Positions 10,855 through 22,560 of a DNA stretch of 64,000 nt are shown here, in pieces. This DNA comes from Episyrphus balteatus. Lineage: Eukaryota > Arthropoda > Insecta > Diptera > Syrphidae. The stretch spans positions 164,211,718 to 164,275,717 of the forward strand of contig NC_079134.1 in the NCBI RefSeq assembly GCF_945859705.1. Reading direction: 5' to 3'. Each line of letters begins with the position of its first letter. Position 1 is the stretch's first letter. The notes beneath the pieces are model-generated. The model ran no database searches and had not been told where the DNA came from. It saw only the letters and a program-made list of their open reading frames with translations. A program made the translations under genes and the position numbers.

Positions 10855-10940
10855 CTGATGGTTGAGCTGAGCTGTTAGGTGAGCTGAACTGTCGGTGAGC
10901 TGAGCTGAGCTGTTGGGTGAGCTAAGGTAAAGTGAGCTGT
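10855..10940. repeat. AGCTC repeat, degenerate
   Basis: GAGCTGAGCTGTTAGG-type units lie between the unique block at 10701 and the AT-rich block preceding the satellite. They are mirrored at 17840-18010. Confidence 0.7.
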
Positions 10941-11194
10941 GATGGGTGAGAGGATACATTGATTTTTATTTGGAAAGTATAATGAAATTTGAAGATATTT
11001 TAAACTTTTATAAAACACCATAGCTTAAGATGTTTGGTTCTAGTTATTAATGCAATTATTTTAACACATGGATATTTTTATAAATAAAACAGATAATTTT
11101 TCGTTTTCTTTTTTTTTTATTTTTTTTAATAATAAATATGTTTATATTTTTTTAGTTAAATATTTCTTTTTTTATCATAAAAAAAAATCCGGTA

Positions 11195-14100
11195 CAATCC
11201 GGTTTTTCGACTTTTTTCAAAATTCCGAGAAAATCGCGTTTGAAAGTTGGGGTAAATTTTTAATTTCAAAAAATCAGCGTATCTTTGAACGCTCCTGGTA
11301 GCTAAACCGCTTGAGAGCAAATTTTGGGAGTGATGCCAAATGATAGCTTGTGTCATGGGCCTACGCTTTGCACATTATCAGATTTTAAAAAAATCGCCTT
11401 CCATGTTAAACCGCCACATCATGCCTTTTGTTCAAAATCGTGCCTATTTTTTTACTTTTAAGTTCTCCCGGTTTGAGAACGCGTGGACCTACAGGAATGG
11501 GAGTTGTACCCAAATGTAGGTTAGAGTCCCCGCTACCTTTTGGCATCAAAAATTTTATTTTCATTTTCTTCAAAATTCCGCGATATAGGCGTTGGAACGC
11601 TTTGATCTAGAGACAGGGGAGTGGTGCCATATGAAAGCTTATATTCTCAGCTTCCCGATAGTGGTGTAATCCGGTTTTTCGGTTTTTTTCAAAATTCCGA
11701 GAAAATCGCCTTTGAAAGTTGGGGTAAAATTTTTTTTCGAAAAATCCCCGAATCTTTGAACACTCCTGGAAGCTAAACCGTTTGAGAGCAATTTTTGGGA
11801 GTGATGGCAAATGATAGCTTGTGTCATGGGCCTACGCTTTGCACATTGTCAGATTTTTAAAAAATCGCCTTCCATGTTAAACCGCCACATCATGCCTGTT
11901 TTTTCAGAATCGTGCCTATTTTTTTTTTTACTTTTAAGTTCTCCCAGTTTGAGAACGCGTGGATCTACAGGGATGGGAGTTGTACGCAAATGTAGGTTAG
12001 AGTCCCCGCTACCTTTTGGCATCAAAAATTTTATTTTCATTTTCTTCAAAATTCCGCGATATTGGCGTTGGAACGCTTTGATCTAGAGACAGGGGAGTGG
12101 TGCCATATGAAAGCTTATATTCTCAGCTACCCGATAGTGGTGTAATCCGGTTTTTCGATTTTTTTCAAAATTCCGAGAAAATCGCGTTTGAAAGTTGGGG
12201 TAAAATTTTTTTTCGAAAAATCCCCGAATCTTTGAACGCTCCTGGAAGCTAAACCGCTTGAGAGCAATTTTCGGGAGTGATGTCAAATGATAGCTTGTGT
12301 CATGGGCCTACGCTTTGCACATTGTCAAATTTTTTAAAAATCGCCTTCCATGTTAAACCGCCACATCATGCCTATTTTTTCAGAATCGTGCCTATTTTTT
12401 TTTTTACTTTTAAGTTCTCCCAGTTTGAGAACGCGTGGACCTACAGGGATGGGAGTTGTACCCAAATGTAGGTTAGAGTCCCCGCTACCTTTTGGCATCA
12501 AAAATTTTATTTTCATTTTCTTCAAAATTCCGCGATATAGGCGTTGGAACGCTTTGATCTAGAGACAGGGGAGTGGTGCCATATGAAAGCTTATATTCTC
12601 AGCTTCCCGATAGTGGTGTAATCCGGTTTTTCGGTTTTTTTTCAAAATTCCGAGAAAATCGCCTTTGAAAGTTGGGGTAAAATTTTTTTTCGAAAAATCC
12701 CCGAATCTTTGAACACTCCTGGAAGCTAAACCGTTTGAGAGCAATTTTTGGGAGTGATGCCAAATGATAGCTTGTGTCATTGGCCTACGCTTTGCACATT
12801 GTCAGATTTTTAAAAAATCGCCTTCCATGTTAAACCGCCACATCATGCCTGTTTTTTCAGAATCGTGCCTATTTTTTTTTTTACTTTTAAGTTCTCCCAG
12901 TTTGAGAACGCGTGGACCTACAGGGATGGGAGTTGTACGCAAATGTAGGTTAGAGTCCCCGCTACCTTTTGGCATCAAAAATTTTATTTTCATTTTCTTC
13001 AAAATTCCGCGATATTGGCGTTGGAACGCTTTGATCTAGAGACTGGGGAGTGGTGCCATATGAAAGCTTATATTCTCAGCTACCCGATAGTGGTGTAATC
13101 CGGTTTTTCGATTTTTTTCAAAATTCCGAGAAAATCGCGTTTGAAAGTTGGGGTAAAATTTTTTTTCGAAAAATCCCCGAATCTTTGAACGCTCCTGGAA
13201 GCTAAACCGCTTGAGAGCAATTTTCGGGAGTGATGTCAAATGATAGCTTGTGTCATGGGCCTACGCTTTGCACATTGTCAAATTTTTTAAAAATCGCCTT
13301 CCATGTTAAACCGCCACATCATGCCTATTTTTTCAGAATCGTGCCTATTTTTTTTTTTTACTTTTAAGTTCTCCCAGTTTGAGAACGCGTGGACCTACAG
13401 GGATGGGAGTTGTACCCAAATGTAGGTTAGAGTCCCCGCTACCTTTTGGCATCAAAAATTTTATTTTCATTTTCTTCAAAATTCCGCGATATAGGCGTTG
13501 GAACGCTTTGATCTAGAGACAGGGGAGTGGTGCCATATGAAAGCTTATATTCTCACCTTCCCGATAGTGGTGTAATCCGGTTTTTCGGTTTTTTTCAAAA
13601 TTCCGAGAAAATCGCCTTTGAAAGTTGGGGTAAAATTTTTTTTCGAAAAATCCCCGAATCTTTGAACACTCCTGGAAGCTAAACCGTTTGAGAGCAATTT
13701 TTGGGAGTGATGCCAAATGATAGCTTGTGTCATTGGCCTACGCTTTGCACATTGTCAGATTTTTAAAAAATCGCCTTCCATGTTAAACCGCCACATCATG
13801 CCTGTTTTTTCAGAATCGTGCCTATTTTTTTTTTTACTTTTAAGTTCTCCCAGTTTGAGAACGCGTGGACCTACAGGGATGGGAGTTGTACGCAAATGTA
13901 GGTTAGAGTCCCCGCTACCTTTTGGCATCAAAAATTTTATTTTCATTTTCTTCAAAATTCCGCGATATTGGCGTTGGAACGCTTTGATCTAGAGACAGGG
14001 GAGTGGTGCCATATGAAAGCTTATATTCTCAGCTACCCGATAGTGGTGTAATCCGGTTTTTCGATTTTTTTCAAAATTCCGAGAAAATCGCGTTTGAAAG

Positions 14101-14942
14101 TTGGGGTAAAATTTTTTTTCGAAAAATCCCCGAATCTTTGAACGCTCCTGGAAGCTAAACCGCTTGAGAGCAATTTTCGGGAGTGATGTCAAATGATAGC
14201 TTGTGTCATGGGCCTACGCTTTGCACATTGTCAAATTTTTTAAAAATCGCCTTCCATGTTAAACCGCCACATCATGCCTATTTTTTCAGAATCGTGCCTA
14301 TTTTTTTTTTTTACTTTTAAGTTCTCCCAGTTTGAGAACGCGTGGACCTACAGGGATGGGAGTTGTACCCAAATGTAGGTTAGAGTCCCCGCTACCTTTT
14401 GGCATCAAAAATTTTATTTTCATTTTCTTCAAAATTCCGCGATATAGGCGTTGGAACGCTTTGATCTAGAGACAGGGGAGTGGTGCCATATGAAAGCTTA
14501 TATTCTCAGCTTCCCGATAGTGGTGTAATCCGGTTTTTCGGTTTTTTTCAAAATTCCGAGAAAATCGCCTTTGAAAGTTGGGGTAAAATTTTTTTTCGAA
14601 AAATCCCCGAATCTTTGAACACTCCTGGAAGCTAAACCGTTTGAGAGCAATTTTTGGGAGTGATGCCAAATGATAGCTTGTGTCATTGGCCTACGCTTTG
14701 CACATTGTCAGATTTTTAAAAAATCGCCTTCCATGTTAAACCGCCACATCATGCCTATTTTTTCAGAATCGAGCCTATTTTTTTTTTTTTACTTTTAAGT
14801 TCTCCCGGTTTGAGAACGCGTGGACCTACAGGGATGAGAGTTGTATCCAAATGTAGGTTAGAGTCCCCGCTACCTTTTGGCATCAAATTTTTTTTTTAAT
14901 TTTCTTCAAAATTCCGAGATATAGGCGTTGGAAGTGGGGGGC
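11195..14942 (+). repeat. Satellite array, 476-bp monomer, 953-bp dimer unit
   Basis: The landmark 'tttgatctag' occurs at 11601, 12077, 12553, 13030, 13507, 13983 and 14460, a spacing of 476-477. Monomers alternate at diagnostic sites (gaacACTcc versus gaacGCTcc; cttcccg versus ctacccg), so the higher-order unit is 953 bp, and successive dimers look almost identical. The array holds about 7.9 monomers with partial units at both ends. Each monomer also contains older internal similarity (attccgaga/attccgcga; agtgatgccaaatg/agtggtgccatatg), suggesting growth from a shorter unit. Open frames inside it are by-products of the repeat. Confidence 0.95.
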
Positions 14943-14944
14943 GC

Positions 14945-15035
14945 TTACTTTCAGCTCAGCTCAAATGAGCTGAGCTATGGTACCTAGCTCAAAAGTGAGC
15001 TAGCTCAAATTTGAGCTGAGCTGAAATGTGAGCTT
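14945..15035. repeat. AGCTC repeat
   Basis: Overlapping AGCTCAGCTC/GAGCTGAGCT motifs flank the satellite array, the inverted counterpart of 7258-7372. Confidence 0.8.
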
Positions 15036-15039
15036 TTTG

Positions 15040-15250
15040 CAACCCTGGCAACTTGCCACATGGAAATTACCACATGCCACTTGTCACATGCAACTTCCCA
15101 CATGCAACTTGCCACACTCAACTTGCCACATTCAGCTTGCCACATGCAACTTGCCACACGCAACTTGCCACATACAACTTGCCACATGCAACTTGCCACA
15201 TGCAACTTGCCACATACAACTTGCCACATGCAACTTGCCACATGAAACAT
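15040..15250. repeat. 14-bp minisatellite (right copy)
   Basis: About fifteen tandem units of CAACTTGCCACATG with point variants, longer than the inverted copy at 7137-7250. The non-multiple-of-3 period opens three frames at once, so the apparent proteins are not genes. Confidence 0.9.
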
Positions 15251-15427
15251 GTAACTTGCAACGTGTTGTGTGTTTTATGTTTGCCGTACTGTGGCGTACT
15301 GCATTTTTAAATACTAAAGTACTGCCTACTCTAAAGGTGAAACGACAGCCCTGCTACCCAGGGTGATCGCGTCATAATCCCTTTGACATTCTTGTCAAAA
15401 AGTAAATTTTCATACTCACCCTCCCAT

Positions 15428-16734
15428 CCCAACTAACAATTTAGCTTTCATTAGGTTCGATTTTTTCAATTCGGCAAGGTATAGCTAATAAAAAGTTTAT
15501 TTAAAGTTTTATTATGCAGTTCAACCATTTGGAAGTAAAAAAAGATCTCTTTAAAGCCTTTTCATAGAGTTCTGAACAACACTTGTATATTTAAATTACA
15601 AAAGGTCTTCTTAAGAACAACTTAAAGATACTTACAAAAAGACCTGTTTGTTTAAGCGTCATTAAGACCTGTTTAAAGAGGTTCACCCAATACACAACCC
15701 ATTTTATCAACGCCTTGTTAATAAAGCTATTTGCTGTTGTAAGTAAACGTTTGATAGAAATGTTTGCTTGTTTTATTTGTGACATTTCCAATTTGTGAGT
15801 AAACATAATGGTGTCCAATTGGATTTACTTTAATATTTTTTGTTAGTGAATTAAATCTCTTTTTAGCACTTTTGATTGGTTTTGTGGCTAGGTATCATGA
15901 AATGATAAAATTGTAATTAGCAAAATATTAATCGCTTTCGCTGATATTTGCAGTCGGATAGCTCCATCACCAAACTCAACTTAAGAAGAAAGTCGGATAT
16001 TTTTAATGAATTACATACATATGTATACGAACTATAACAGTGGTAAATCTGAATAAAAGAAGTTATAAATAATAAACCTACCCAATTTTATTTTTATTGA
16101 GCAAAAATGCCAACAAAGATATGAAATAGGTATATATTTAGCTTATTTGAAAAATAATTTTGCAAAGTACTAGCTATCTCAATTCTGGAGAATATAGTAA
16201 AGGACAAATTACGAAATCAATATATTCACAATTTTCCACTTCTCTTTTATATTGAGTTTGGTCTGGTGGATGCGTTCTGGGCTGGTATGCGGGATACGTG
16301 GGTTCAATTCCTACCTGGGACATGTAAGTAAAGTAATGTTTTTTCAATTAAAATAAATTTATTTCATTTCAGGAAAAAGAAAAAAATGCAGAAGAAGTCC
16401 TAAAAAGGGAAAAATACAAATTATAAATGAAAGAAATAAAATAAATAAATTCACATGTGATTTTTTTTTTTAACATTTTATGAAAGCCTTATTCATACTG
16501 TTTTATGATATTCTTTAAGAAACTAAATAGCGTTTTCCGAACACACTTATGTGTCTTTGCTAACTTTTGAAAGACCTTGTTAAAATGTTGTTAAAAAAGC
16601 TTATTAATTTCATAGCACACTAAATAACCTCGGTAATTTACGCCAAAATGGTTTGTATAAGATTTGCTGTTGTTACTTTACAAATCAAAAACTAGCCTGT
16701 ATTGACACTATTGGAAATCAAATTGTTAGTTGGG
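15428..16734. mobile_element. TIR element of 1,307 bp with AT duplication
   Basis: It begins CCCAACTAACAATTT and ends with the exact complement AAATTGTTAGTTGGG. The uninterrupted inverted copy at 6945-6970 shows the empty site (ccctcccataagaag); here it is split with AT on both sides (15426-15427 and 16735-16736). There is no transposase frame. A pol III-like B box (GGGTTCAATTCC, about 16302) lies inside. The superfamily is not assigned. Confidence 0.85.
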
Positions 16735-16756
16735 ATAAGAAGTATAACTTCAAAAA

Positions 16757-16840
16757 ATCTCAATTTCCCGTCAGATTCGAACCTGGGCAGGTAAACTTAA
16801 CAGACATTCACCTTATCCTCTAGGCTATCTCCACTTTTTG
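16757..16840 (-). repeat. tRNA-like (pol III A/B box) segment
   Basis: On the minus strand TAGCCTAGAGGATAAGG (A box) is followed by CCAGGTTCGAATCTGACGG (B box). It is related to 8160-8230 in inverted position at the other side of the composite. It is probably a SINE-type module rather than a working tRNA gene. Confidence 0.55.
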
Positions 16841-17032
16841 AAATAGGAAAACTTTTATCTATATGTATAAGCTGTTTAGGATTTGATTTTGGGTTGCTGG
16901 ATTTGCTTTTGGATTGTTGGCTTTGCTTTTGGATTGTTGGATTTGCTTTTTTAATTCAACGCACGATACTAGCGACTACAATTTTACAGCGGACGTTTCC
17001 CTGGGTGTCCACTTCTATTTGTAATTATTCAA

Positions 17033-17358
17033 TGGTACAACTTCCATCCCTGTAGGTACACGCGTTCTCAAACCAGGAGAACTTAAAGGTAAAAAAAAAG
17101 TTAAGCCCGATTCTGAAAAAAAAGGCATGATGTGGCGGTTTAACATGGAAGGCGATTTTTTAAAAATCTGATAATGTGCAAAGCGTAGGCCCATGACACA
17201 AGCACCATTTGGCACCACTCCCAAAAATTGCTCTCAAGCGGTTTAGCTTCCAGGAGCGTTCAAAGATTCGGGGATTTTTCGAAAAAAAAATTTACCCCAA
17301 CTTTCAAACGCGATTTTCTCGGAATTTTGAAAAAAGTCGTAAAACCGGATTGTACCTG
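17033..17358 (-). repeat. 476-bp satellite fragment
   Basis: Partial satellite monomer in the same orientation as 7373-7945, joined to 'ttgtaattattcaatgg' on its left and to the AT-rich block shared with 10945-11195 on its right. Confidence 0.85.
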
Positions 17359-17420
17359 ATTTTTTTTATGATTAAAAAAGAAATATTTTACTAAAAAAAT
17401 AAAAATATATTTACTATTAA

Positions 17421-17653
17421 CCCTAGAAAGATAATCTACGTCTGTAAGACGTATGGCGTGTAAAGAACTGTTTTATCTAATTCAATTCAAATTTCTGGGT
17501 TTTTGTTAAATTGATTTCATTTATTATATCACTTCTTTAAAATAATCTAAGTAATGAGTTAAATAAATATGACAAAAAGTGTTAACATAAGACCAAAAAT
17601 CTTTTTTAGAATCATACGTCTCTGAGACGTATATTATGATTATCTTTCTAGGG
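17421..17653. mobile_element. piggyBac-type MITE, 233 bp
   Basis: The ends are CCCTAGAAAGATAATC and GATTATCTTTCTAGGG, flanked by TTAA (17417-17420 and 17654-17657). The related sequence at 10945-11195 lacks it. CCCTAGAAAGATA termini at TTAA are the hallmark of piggyBac elements. Inside, ACGTCTGTAAGACGTA and ACGTCTCTGAGACGTA form subterminal palindromes. No transposase is present. Confidence 0.95.
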
Positions 17654-17839
17654 TTAAAAAAACCAAGAGAAAGATCACGAAAAATTATCTGTTTTATTTA
17701 TAAAAATATCCATGTGTTAAAATAATTCCATTAATAACTAGAACCAAACATCTTGAGCTATGGTGTTTTATAAAAGTTTAAAATATCTTCATATTTCATT
17801 ATACTTTCCAAATAAAAATCAATGTATCCTCTCACCCAT

Positions 17840-18010
17840 CACAGCTCAGCTCAGCTCACTTTACTTTAGCTCACCCAACAGCTCAGCTCAACCATCAGCT
17901 CAGCTGACTTTCAGCTCAGCTCAAATGAGCTGAGCTATGGTACATAGCTCAAAAGTCAGCTAGCTCAAAATTTGAGCTGAGCTGTGAGCTGAGCTCAGCT
18001 CACTTTTGAG
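17840..18010. repeat. AGCTC repeat
   Basis: Overlapping AGCTCAGCTC motifs, the mirror of 10855-10940, next to the unique block at 18050-18187. Confidence 0.75.
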
Positions 18011-18539
18011 CTTTGTAGCAACTCTGCAAGTTCCATATTGCTACTACTAGTGCTGAAGCACACACAATTCTCATAAAATAACCATATCGCACATTTTATG
18101 CTCAATTCATTTAGTTTCGTTAAGCGTATACCGTACGTTCTGAACCGCACAACATGTGTAAATTTCACAGAATAAATTGAAAACTACATGGACGCAAGGA
18201 GGATGAAAGAATTAATTTATTGTTCACTTGATAAAAATGTAAAAAAACGATGTGTGGATTAATTAATTTAATAATAGAAATTAAAAATATCAAATGAAAT
18301 TCATTTACATATACTGAATGAGAAGTATAACTTCAGTCGCGTGTACATGTGTACACACACTCTTTTTTTTTTTTTTAATCAATAGATAAATTTCTTGCAA
18401 TACTGACAATGGTATTGAAAAAAAAATTTTTAATTTCAAAACCAAGTAATAAATGGTTTTCTAAAACAACAACATGAGGTAGACCTTTGACAAAGTAATG
18501 ATTTATAGGTAGAGGAATTTTTTTTTACAATTTGAAAAA

Positions 18540-20115
18540 CGTCATTCGAAAGATAATAAAAAAAAAGTTAGGGGTTTGATACGGATTTTTTTTTTAAGTC
18601 TCTGCGTTTCGAATTATGAATTTTTGAAAAACACCTACTTATTTTGGGGTATTTTTGGGTGAGTTTTTATTTTTTTAAATTTTTCGTAGCATTCAAAAAA
18701 TTTCAAACTTATAGAACATATAGTCTATGATTGTGCACATACATGAACAACAAATTGGTATTCTAAAATGATTTTTGACCAAATAAAGGGAAAGACAAGT
18801 TTTTTTGTCCCAAGTTTTTTGACCGTTTTTCACCGTTCATTATTTTTATCATTTTTTTTTTCAACAGATAAATAAATGAAATTTATATTGTAGATAGATA
18901 ATAGACAGGACTATATTTGTGCAGAATTTCAATCAATTTTGTAGTTACAATTTTGATATAACGGTAAAATAAAGTTCTATTTTTCAGCAGATAATATCTT
19001 TTGATCTAGAGCAGATACAAATTTGACTTAACTTTATTGAACATCCTGATGATATTATCTTTCATTTGATATACCACACATAACTAAACATTCACTACAA
19101 GCTACACACAATGTTAAATTAAAAAACTTCAGAAATACCTCAAAACACCTGTGAAGATGTGTTGCCCATGTCCAGCCACCAGTGTGGGGTGTACCGTAAT
19201 CTCAGTTTGGAATTTAGGCATCGCAGAAATAAAATTGAAATGTCATTTGAAAGGTGAAATAATGAGCTTTCACATGATATAAAATTTGTTATAGGTTGTC
19301 ATTGAAAAAAATTGATTCAATAGCGTGAGAAGATAAAATTATATGTTTTTTTTTGCTTTTTTTGTTGAAAATTGATCGAGTTCAAAAAATTCTAGCTCTT
19401 CTTGTAGATGTCCAATAGACATGATCGATAAATATATTTTGAGCTAAAGCAATAAGCTTTTAGGTGGTATAGAATTTATTATGGGTTGTTATATAAAAAA
19501 AAATGGATTTTTGGGTGATGGAAGTGATTTCTTTCACTTTTTTCATAAGAAATGATTGTTTTTAATAAATTATTTTAATACTTTTTGCGCATTGTAAAAA
19601 TTTAAAAATTGTTTTATTCTTTAGAAGAAATATTTGGTTTTTTAATATTATAATTTTTTTTTTTTGTGGATAAGCTTTAAAAATAAAAAAAAATAATATA
19701 AATGTGCCCTTAATTATGAAAGTGGACTAAGTCACTCCTAAAAATGCCATCAAATCTAGCCTAAAAATAATTATTATTTAAGGGTTAAAGTTTATTTTAA
19801 AGCGAATTTGCAGTAAATAAATTTCTTTATTGCTCCTTTAGTGATTTCATAAAAAAAATACAATTAAATCGTTATAAGAAAATTATTCTGTAAGTTTTTC
19901 TTTAACCAATGCAAAAAGTGACTTAGTCCACTTTCATAATCACGGGCACAAATGAGAAAAGAAAAAAGGTAATTTTTTTTAGCTTTTTCTTGTGAATTAT
20001 GATTGTTTGAAATAAATAAACGGTTCAATTGACTCATTTTAAACAAAAGCACACAACCTGTTTTCTTATGATGTTTTTACGTAAAATCATCGTCCGTAAA
20101 CCGGCTTTACAGACA
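18540..20115 (+). repeat. Dispersed repeat family R, copy b (5' truncated)
   Basis: It shares a long series of blocks with 38440-39310, 43000-44412, 48318-48965 and the complement of 61148-62000 (for example 'tctgcgtttcgaa', 'ataacggtaaaataaa', 'gtaccgtaatctcag'). It ends at the family terminus 'cgtaaaatcatcgtccgtaaaccggctttacagacaacc' region (20083-20118). No coding frame is present. Confidence 0.75.
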
Positions 20116-20629
20116 ACCTCTTTTTTGTTTGTGATAATATTTAGCTTTTATAATGTTCACATAAGCTATCAGTAATAATAAAGAAATAAGTACCTAGAAC
20201 ATTTTCCCTTCCGGCAAATGCGTTTGAAAAATCAAGAGCAATGATCTTATTTTCTCCAAAACCATGTAAAGATACATATGTTTTTCTAATTGGTCAAATA
20301 AAGCATTAGCCCTCTAATGGTCCTATTGCTAAAAAATTCCTCAAGATTTTTTGTATTCGATTAGAAATTAACATTTCTAGAATTTTAAAAAGTGATGACA
20401 CTTTCAGGCAGTGCTGAATTCGCAGCTTACTGCGTTTGCAAGAAGCTTTCTTAAGTATAACTTAAAAAAGCATATTTGTGAATACATTTGCATATATTCT
20501 TGAGCCTTTAATGTGTGTAGATTTAAAAACTATTTAAAAATTGATAGAAAATTTAATATTTTATTTCAAAAAAAAAAAAAAACATGTCGAACACACACAG
20601 TGGTTTCGAGCCTCACTTGCTGATCCACT

Positions 20630-21064
20630 TTAGACATTCACAACAGGTGATACATCAATCTCTCCACTTCCTAGAGCAGGTACTTGTATTTTGCCGCCAA
20701 TGTTTCCATTTAAGATTGTACCCTCTTTAATATCACCAATTGTTCCACTGGCAACACCATCTACATTTACTACTCCAGGTACACCAACACTGACTCCCTC
20801 ACCTCCTTTTACTAATTTACCATCTTGTAAAATATTTCCAGCAGCTCCACCGCTACCACTTAATAGTCCAAGTACATTTCCATTGGCTCCAGCTGCTCCA
20901 CCTACTACTCCATTTGCCCCACCAACGCCACCTCCTATTCCAGCTGTTCCACTGATAGCATTTACTATTCCAGCTGCTGCCTGAGCTCCACCGGAAACTT
21001 GAGCATCCACTTGGAACACTGCTACAACGAAAGCGACTACAGCACAAAACAAGAAAGTACGCAT
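20630..21064 (-). CDS. Secreted Gly/Ala/Val-rich protein, 144 aa (MRTF family)
   Basis: The frame starts ATGCGTACTTTC after an A-rich leader. Residues 1-21 are a clear signal peptide (MRTFLFCAVV..., cleavage likely after VDA, before QVSGG). The mature part is rich in Gly, Ala and Val with no Cys. Residues 23-75 have a loose 11-residue rhythm of GGA/GVVGG blocks, then a more polar C-terminal region (GTIGDIKEGTILNGNIGGKI...) ending in NV. It is the mirror paralog of the gene at 23126: the signal peptides are identical while mature parts differ by many substitutions and indels, with the DIK(E/D)G segment conserved. TATA, initiator and upstream motif lie at 21112-21257; a complement AATAAA lies at 20560-20565. 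Secretion is well supported; function (cuticle, silk or gland secretion) is unknown. Confidence 0.88.
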   Translation of the reverse strand: MRTFLFCAVVAFVVAVFQVDAQVSGGAQAAAGIVNAISGTAGIGGGVGGANGVVGGAAGANGNVLGLLSGSGGAAGNILQDGKLVKGGEGVSVGVPGVVNVDGVASGTIGDIKEGTILNGNIGGKIQVPALGSGEIDVSPVVNV

Positions 21065-21111
21065 TTTGTTTTAATTAATTTTCAAACAAATTTCTGGAAA
21101 TTCGGTGTGAA

Positions 21112-21257
21112 ACTGATGATGTTTGAAAAAAATTTACTCCTTTTATACCTAGAAATTTGTGGTTGATTTATTGTTTTGTTTTGTCAAAATGTTTTTTTTT
21201 TAGAACAAACAATCTTCTTAATTGTAAAACAAGCAAACACACATGTGCTCGTGCCTA
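21112..21257 (-). promoter_or_regulatory. Promoter of the 144-aa MRTF gene
   Basis: On the minus strand the order is: motif CAAACACACATGTG then CTCGTGCC (21233-21257), GGTATAAAAGG (about 21137-21146) and the initiator CATCAGTTTCACAC (about 21107-21120) about 30 bases beyond TATA. The same order is found at the other family members. Confidence 0.8.
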
Positions 21258-21649
21258 AGAATGTTTTATGATTTAGAAAAACGTACTCAAACAATCCTAA
21301 TAAAAATGCCAAAATGTTTACTTTGTGTTGTTGTCAAAACTTACGAACTTTGGACTGCTGAAGATAAGATATGAAATTTTTACTTTTTTTTTTTTCATTT
21401 ATTTATTTTGCATAAATTAACAAAAAAAAAGGCTCCTTGTGCGCAAACAAAGCTTATAACTTGACATTTAAGTTGGTTTTTAATTGGGTTAACTTTAGTT
21501 ACTATCAGCAGATCTCGTCTTATGGATTTGAAGGAAGAATATCTGATAAAGATTTTATGGTTGTTTCCTTAAATAGAAGAAAACAACCATTATGTAATTA
21601 AATTTATTTTTTTTATAATTAATCCATTTTAATGCAGAGTAAGGAGTTG

Positions 21650-22560
21650 TTTGTTGTTCTTCTTCCTTCTTCTTCTTCTTCTTTATCCTCTTCCTCTTCA
21701 AATTCTTATTATTTTTATTCTTTTTCTGCTACATTTTTCTTCATGTTCTTCCTTCTTTTTCTTCAAATTCGTATTCTATTTATTCTTTCGCTACTTCCTT
21801 CTTTATTTGTATTCTTCTATTTTTACTTCATCTACTAATACTTTTCTTTCCTCCTCCTCTTCTTCTTCTTCTTCTTCTGCTTCTCATTCTATTTCTGCTT
21901 CATACTATTCTCCCTCTTCCCCTTCTTCTTATTCCTTTTTTCCATCTCCTACTACTTTTCTTCCTTCTTCTTCTTCCTCTTCGAATTCTTCTTCCTTTTA
22001 TTCTTCTTCTATTATTTTTTTATTTATTTTTCTTCTTCCTCTTATTCTTTTTCTTCTTCTTATTTTACTTCTTCTTATCCGATTTATTCTTCTTCTACTC
22101 CCCTCCTCTTCTTCTTCTTTCTACTACTAATACTTTTTCCTTCTTCTTCTTCTTCTTTTTTTCTTCTTTCTAGTACTGCTGAGGAAAGAAAAAGTAGTAG
22201 TAGAAGAAGAATAAAAAGAATAAAAGAAGAAAACGAAGAAATGATCAAAGAAAATATAGTAGTAGAAGTATAAAAAAATAAAAAGAAAGAGAAGAAGAAG
22301 AAGAAGAAGAAGAAGAAGAAGAAGAAGAAGAAGAAGAAGAAGAAGAAGAAGAAGAAGAAGAAGAAGAAGAAGAAAAAGAATAAGAAGAAGAAAAAGAGGA
22401 AGAAGAACCAGAGGTAAAAAAAGTAGCATAGAAAGAAGAAGAAGAAGAAGACGAGAAGAGGAGAAGGAAAGAAAAGTATTTGTAGAAAAAGAAGCAGTAA
22501 AAGAATAAAAAGAATAAGAATTAAGGAGGAAGAAGAAGGAAGAAAAAGTAGTTTTCGAAG
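21650..22560. repeat. Polypyrimidine then polypurine (TTC/GAA) inverted microsatellite
   Basis: On the plus strand 21650-22165 is nearly pure TTC/CTT-type pyrimidine and 22190-22560 is GAA/AAG-type purine, including an uninterrupted (GAA)n run around 22285-22370. The two halves are inverted relatives and meet at about 22175, the centre of the gene-pair duplication. Ser/Phe/Leu-rich frames here are repeat artefacts. Confidence 0.92.

Larger units (their letters stand above)
6945..18375. mobile_element. Foldback-like composite of inverted repeats and satellite
   Basis: Blocks on the left recur inverted on the right. The 'gaagttatacttct' end plus the flank at 6945-7135 matches 15255-15427 and 16735-16755. 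The 14-bp minisatellite matches at 7137-7250 and 15040-15250. 8293-8480 matches 18187-18375, 10701-10850 matches 18050-18187, and 10945-11195 matches 17350-17830. AGCTC repeats and 476-bp satellite units occur on both sides. Long inverted termini made of tandem repeats recall foldback elements (FB, Galileo), but no transposase is present and the family is not recognised. Several younger elements are nested inside (8481-10700, 15428-16734, 17421-17653). Confidence 0.6.

Noticed and set aside
11156..14686. Many 60-91 residue open frames across the satellite on both strands
   Set aside because: They recur once per monomer with the repeat period, lack start context and promoters, and are by-products of the 476-bp repeat.
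7137..15250. CRISPR array
   Set aside because: The short repeats are direct tandem minisatellites without spacers, in a eukaryotic context.
15005..15366. Overlapping frames with ATCHIQLATCNLPH-like repeats
   Set aside because: Three frames are open at once because of the 14-bp minisatellite.
16263..16322. Functional tRNA gene
   Set aside because: A B box is present but arms do not pair and it lies inside a TIR element.
21632..22429. Ser/Phe/Leu-rich frames
   Set aside because: Translation of TTC/GAA microsatellite in several frames; no gene structure.
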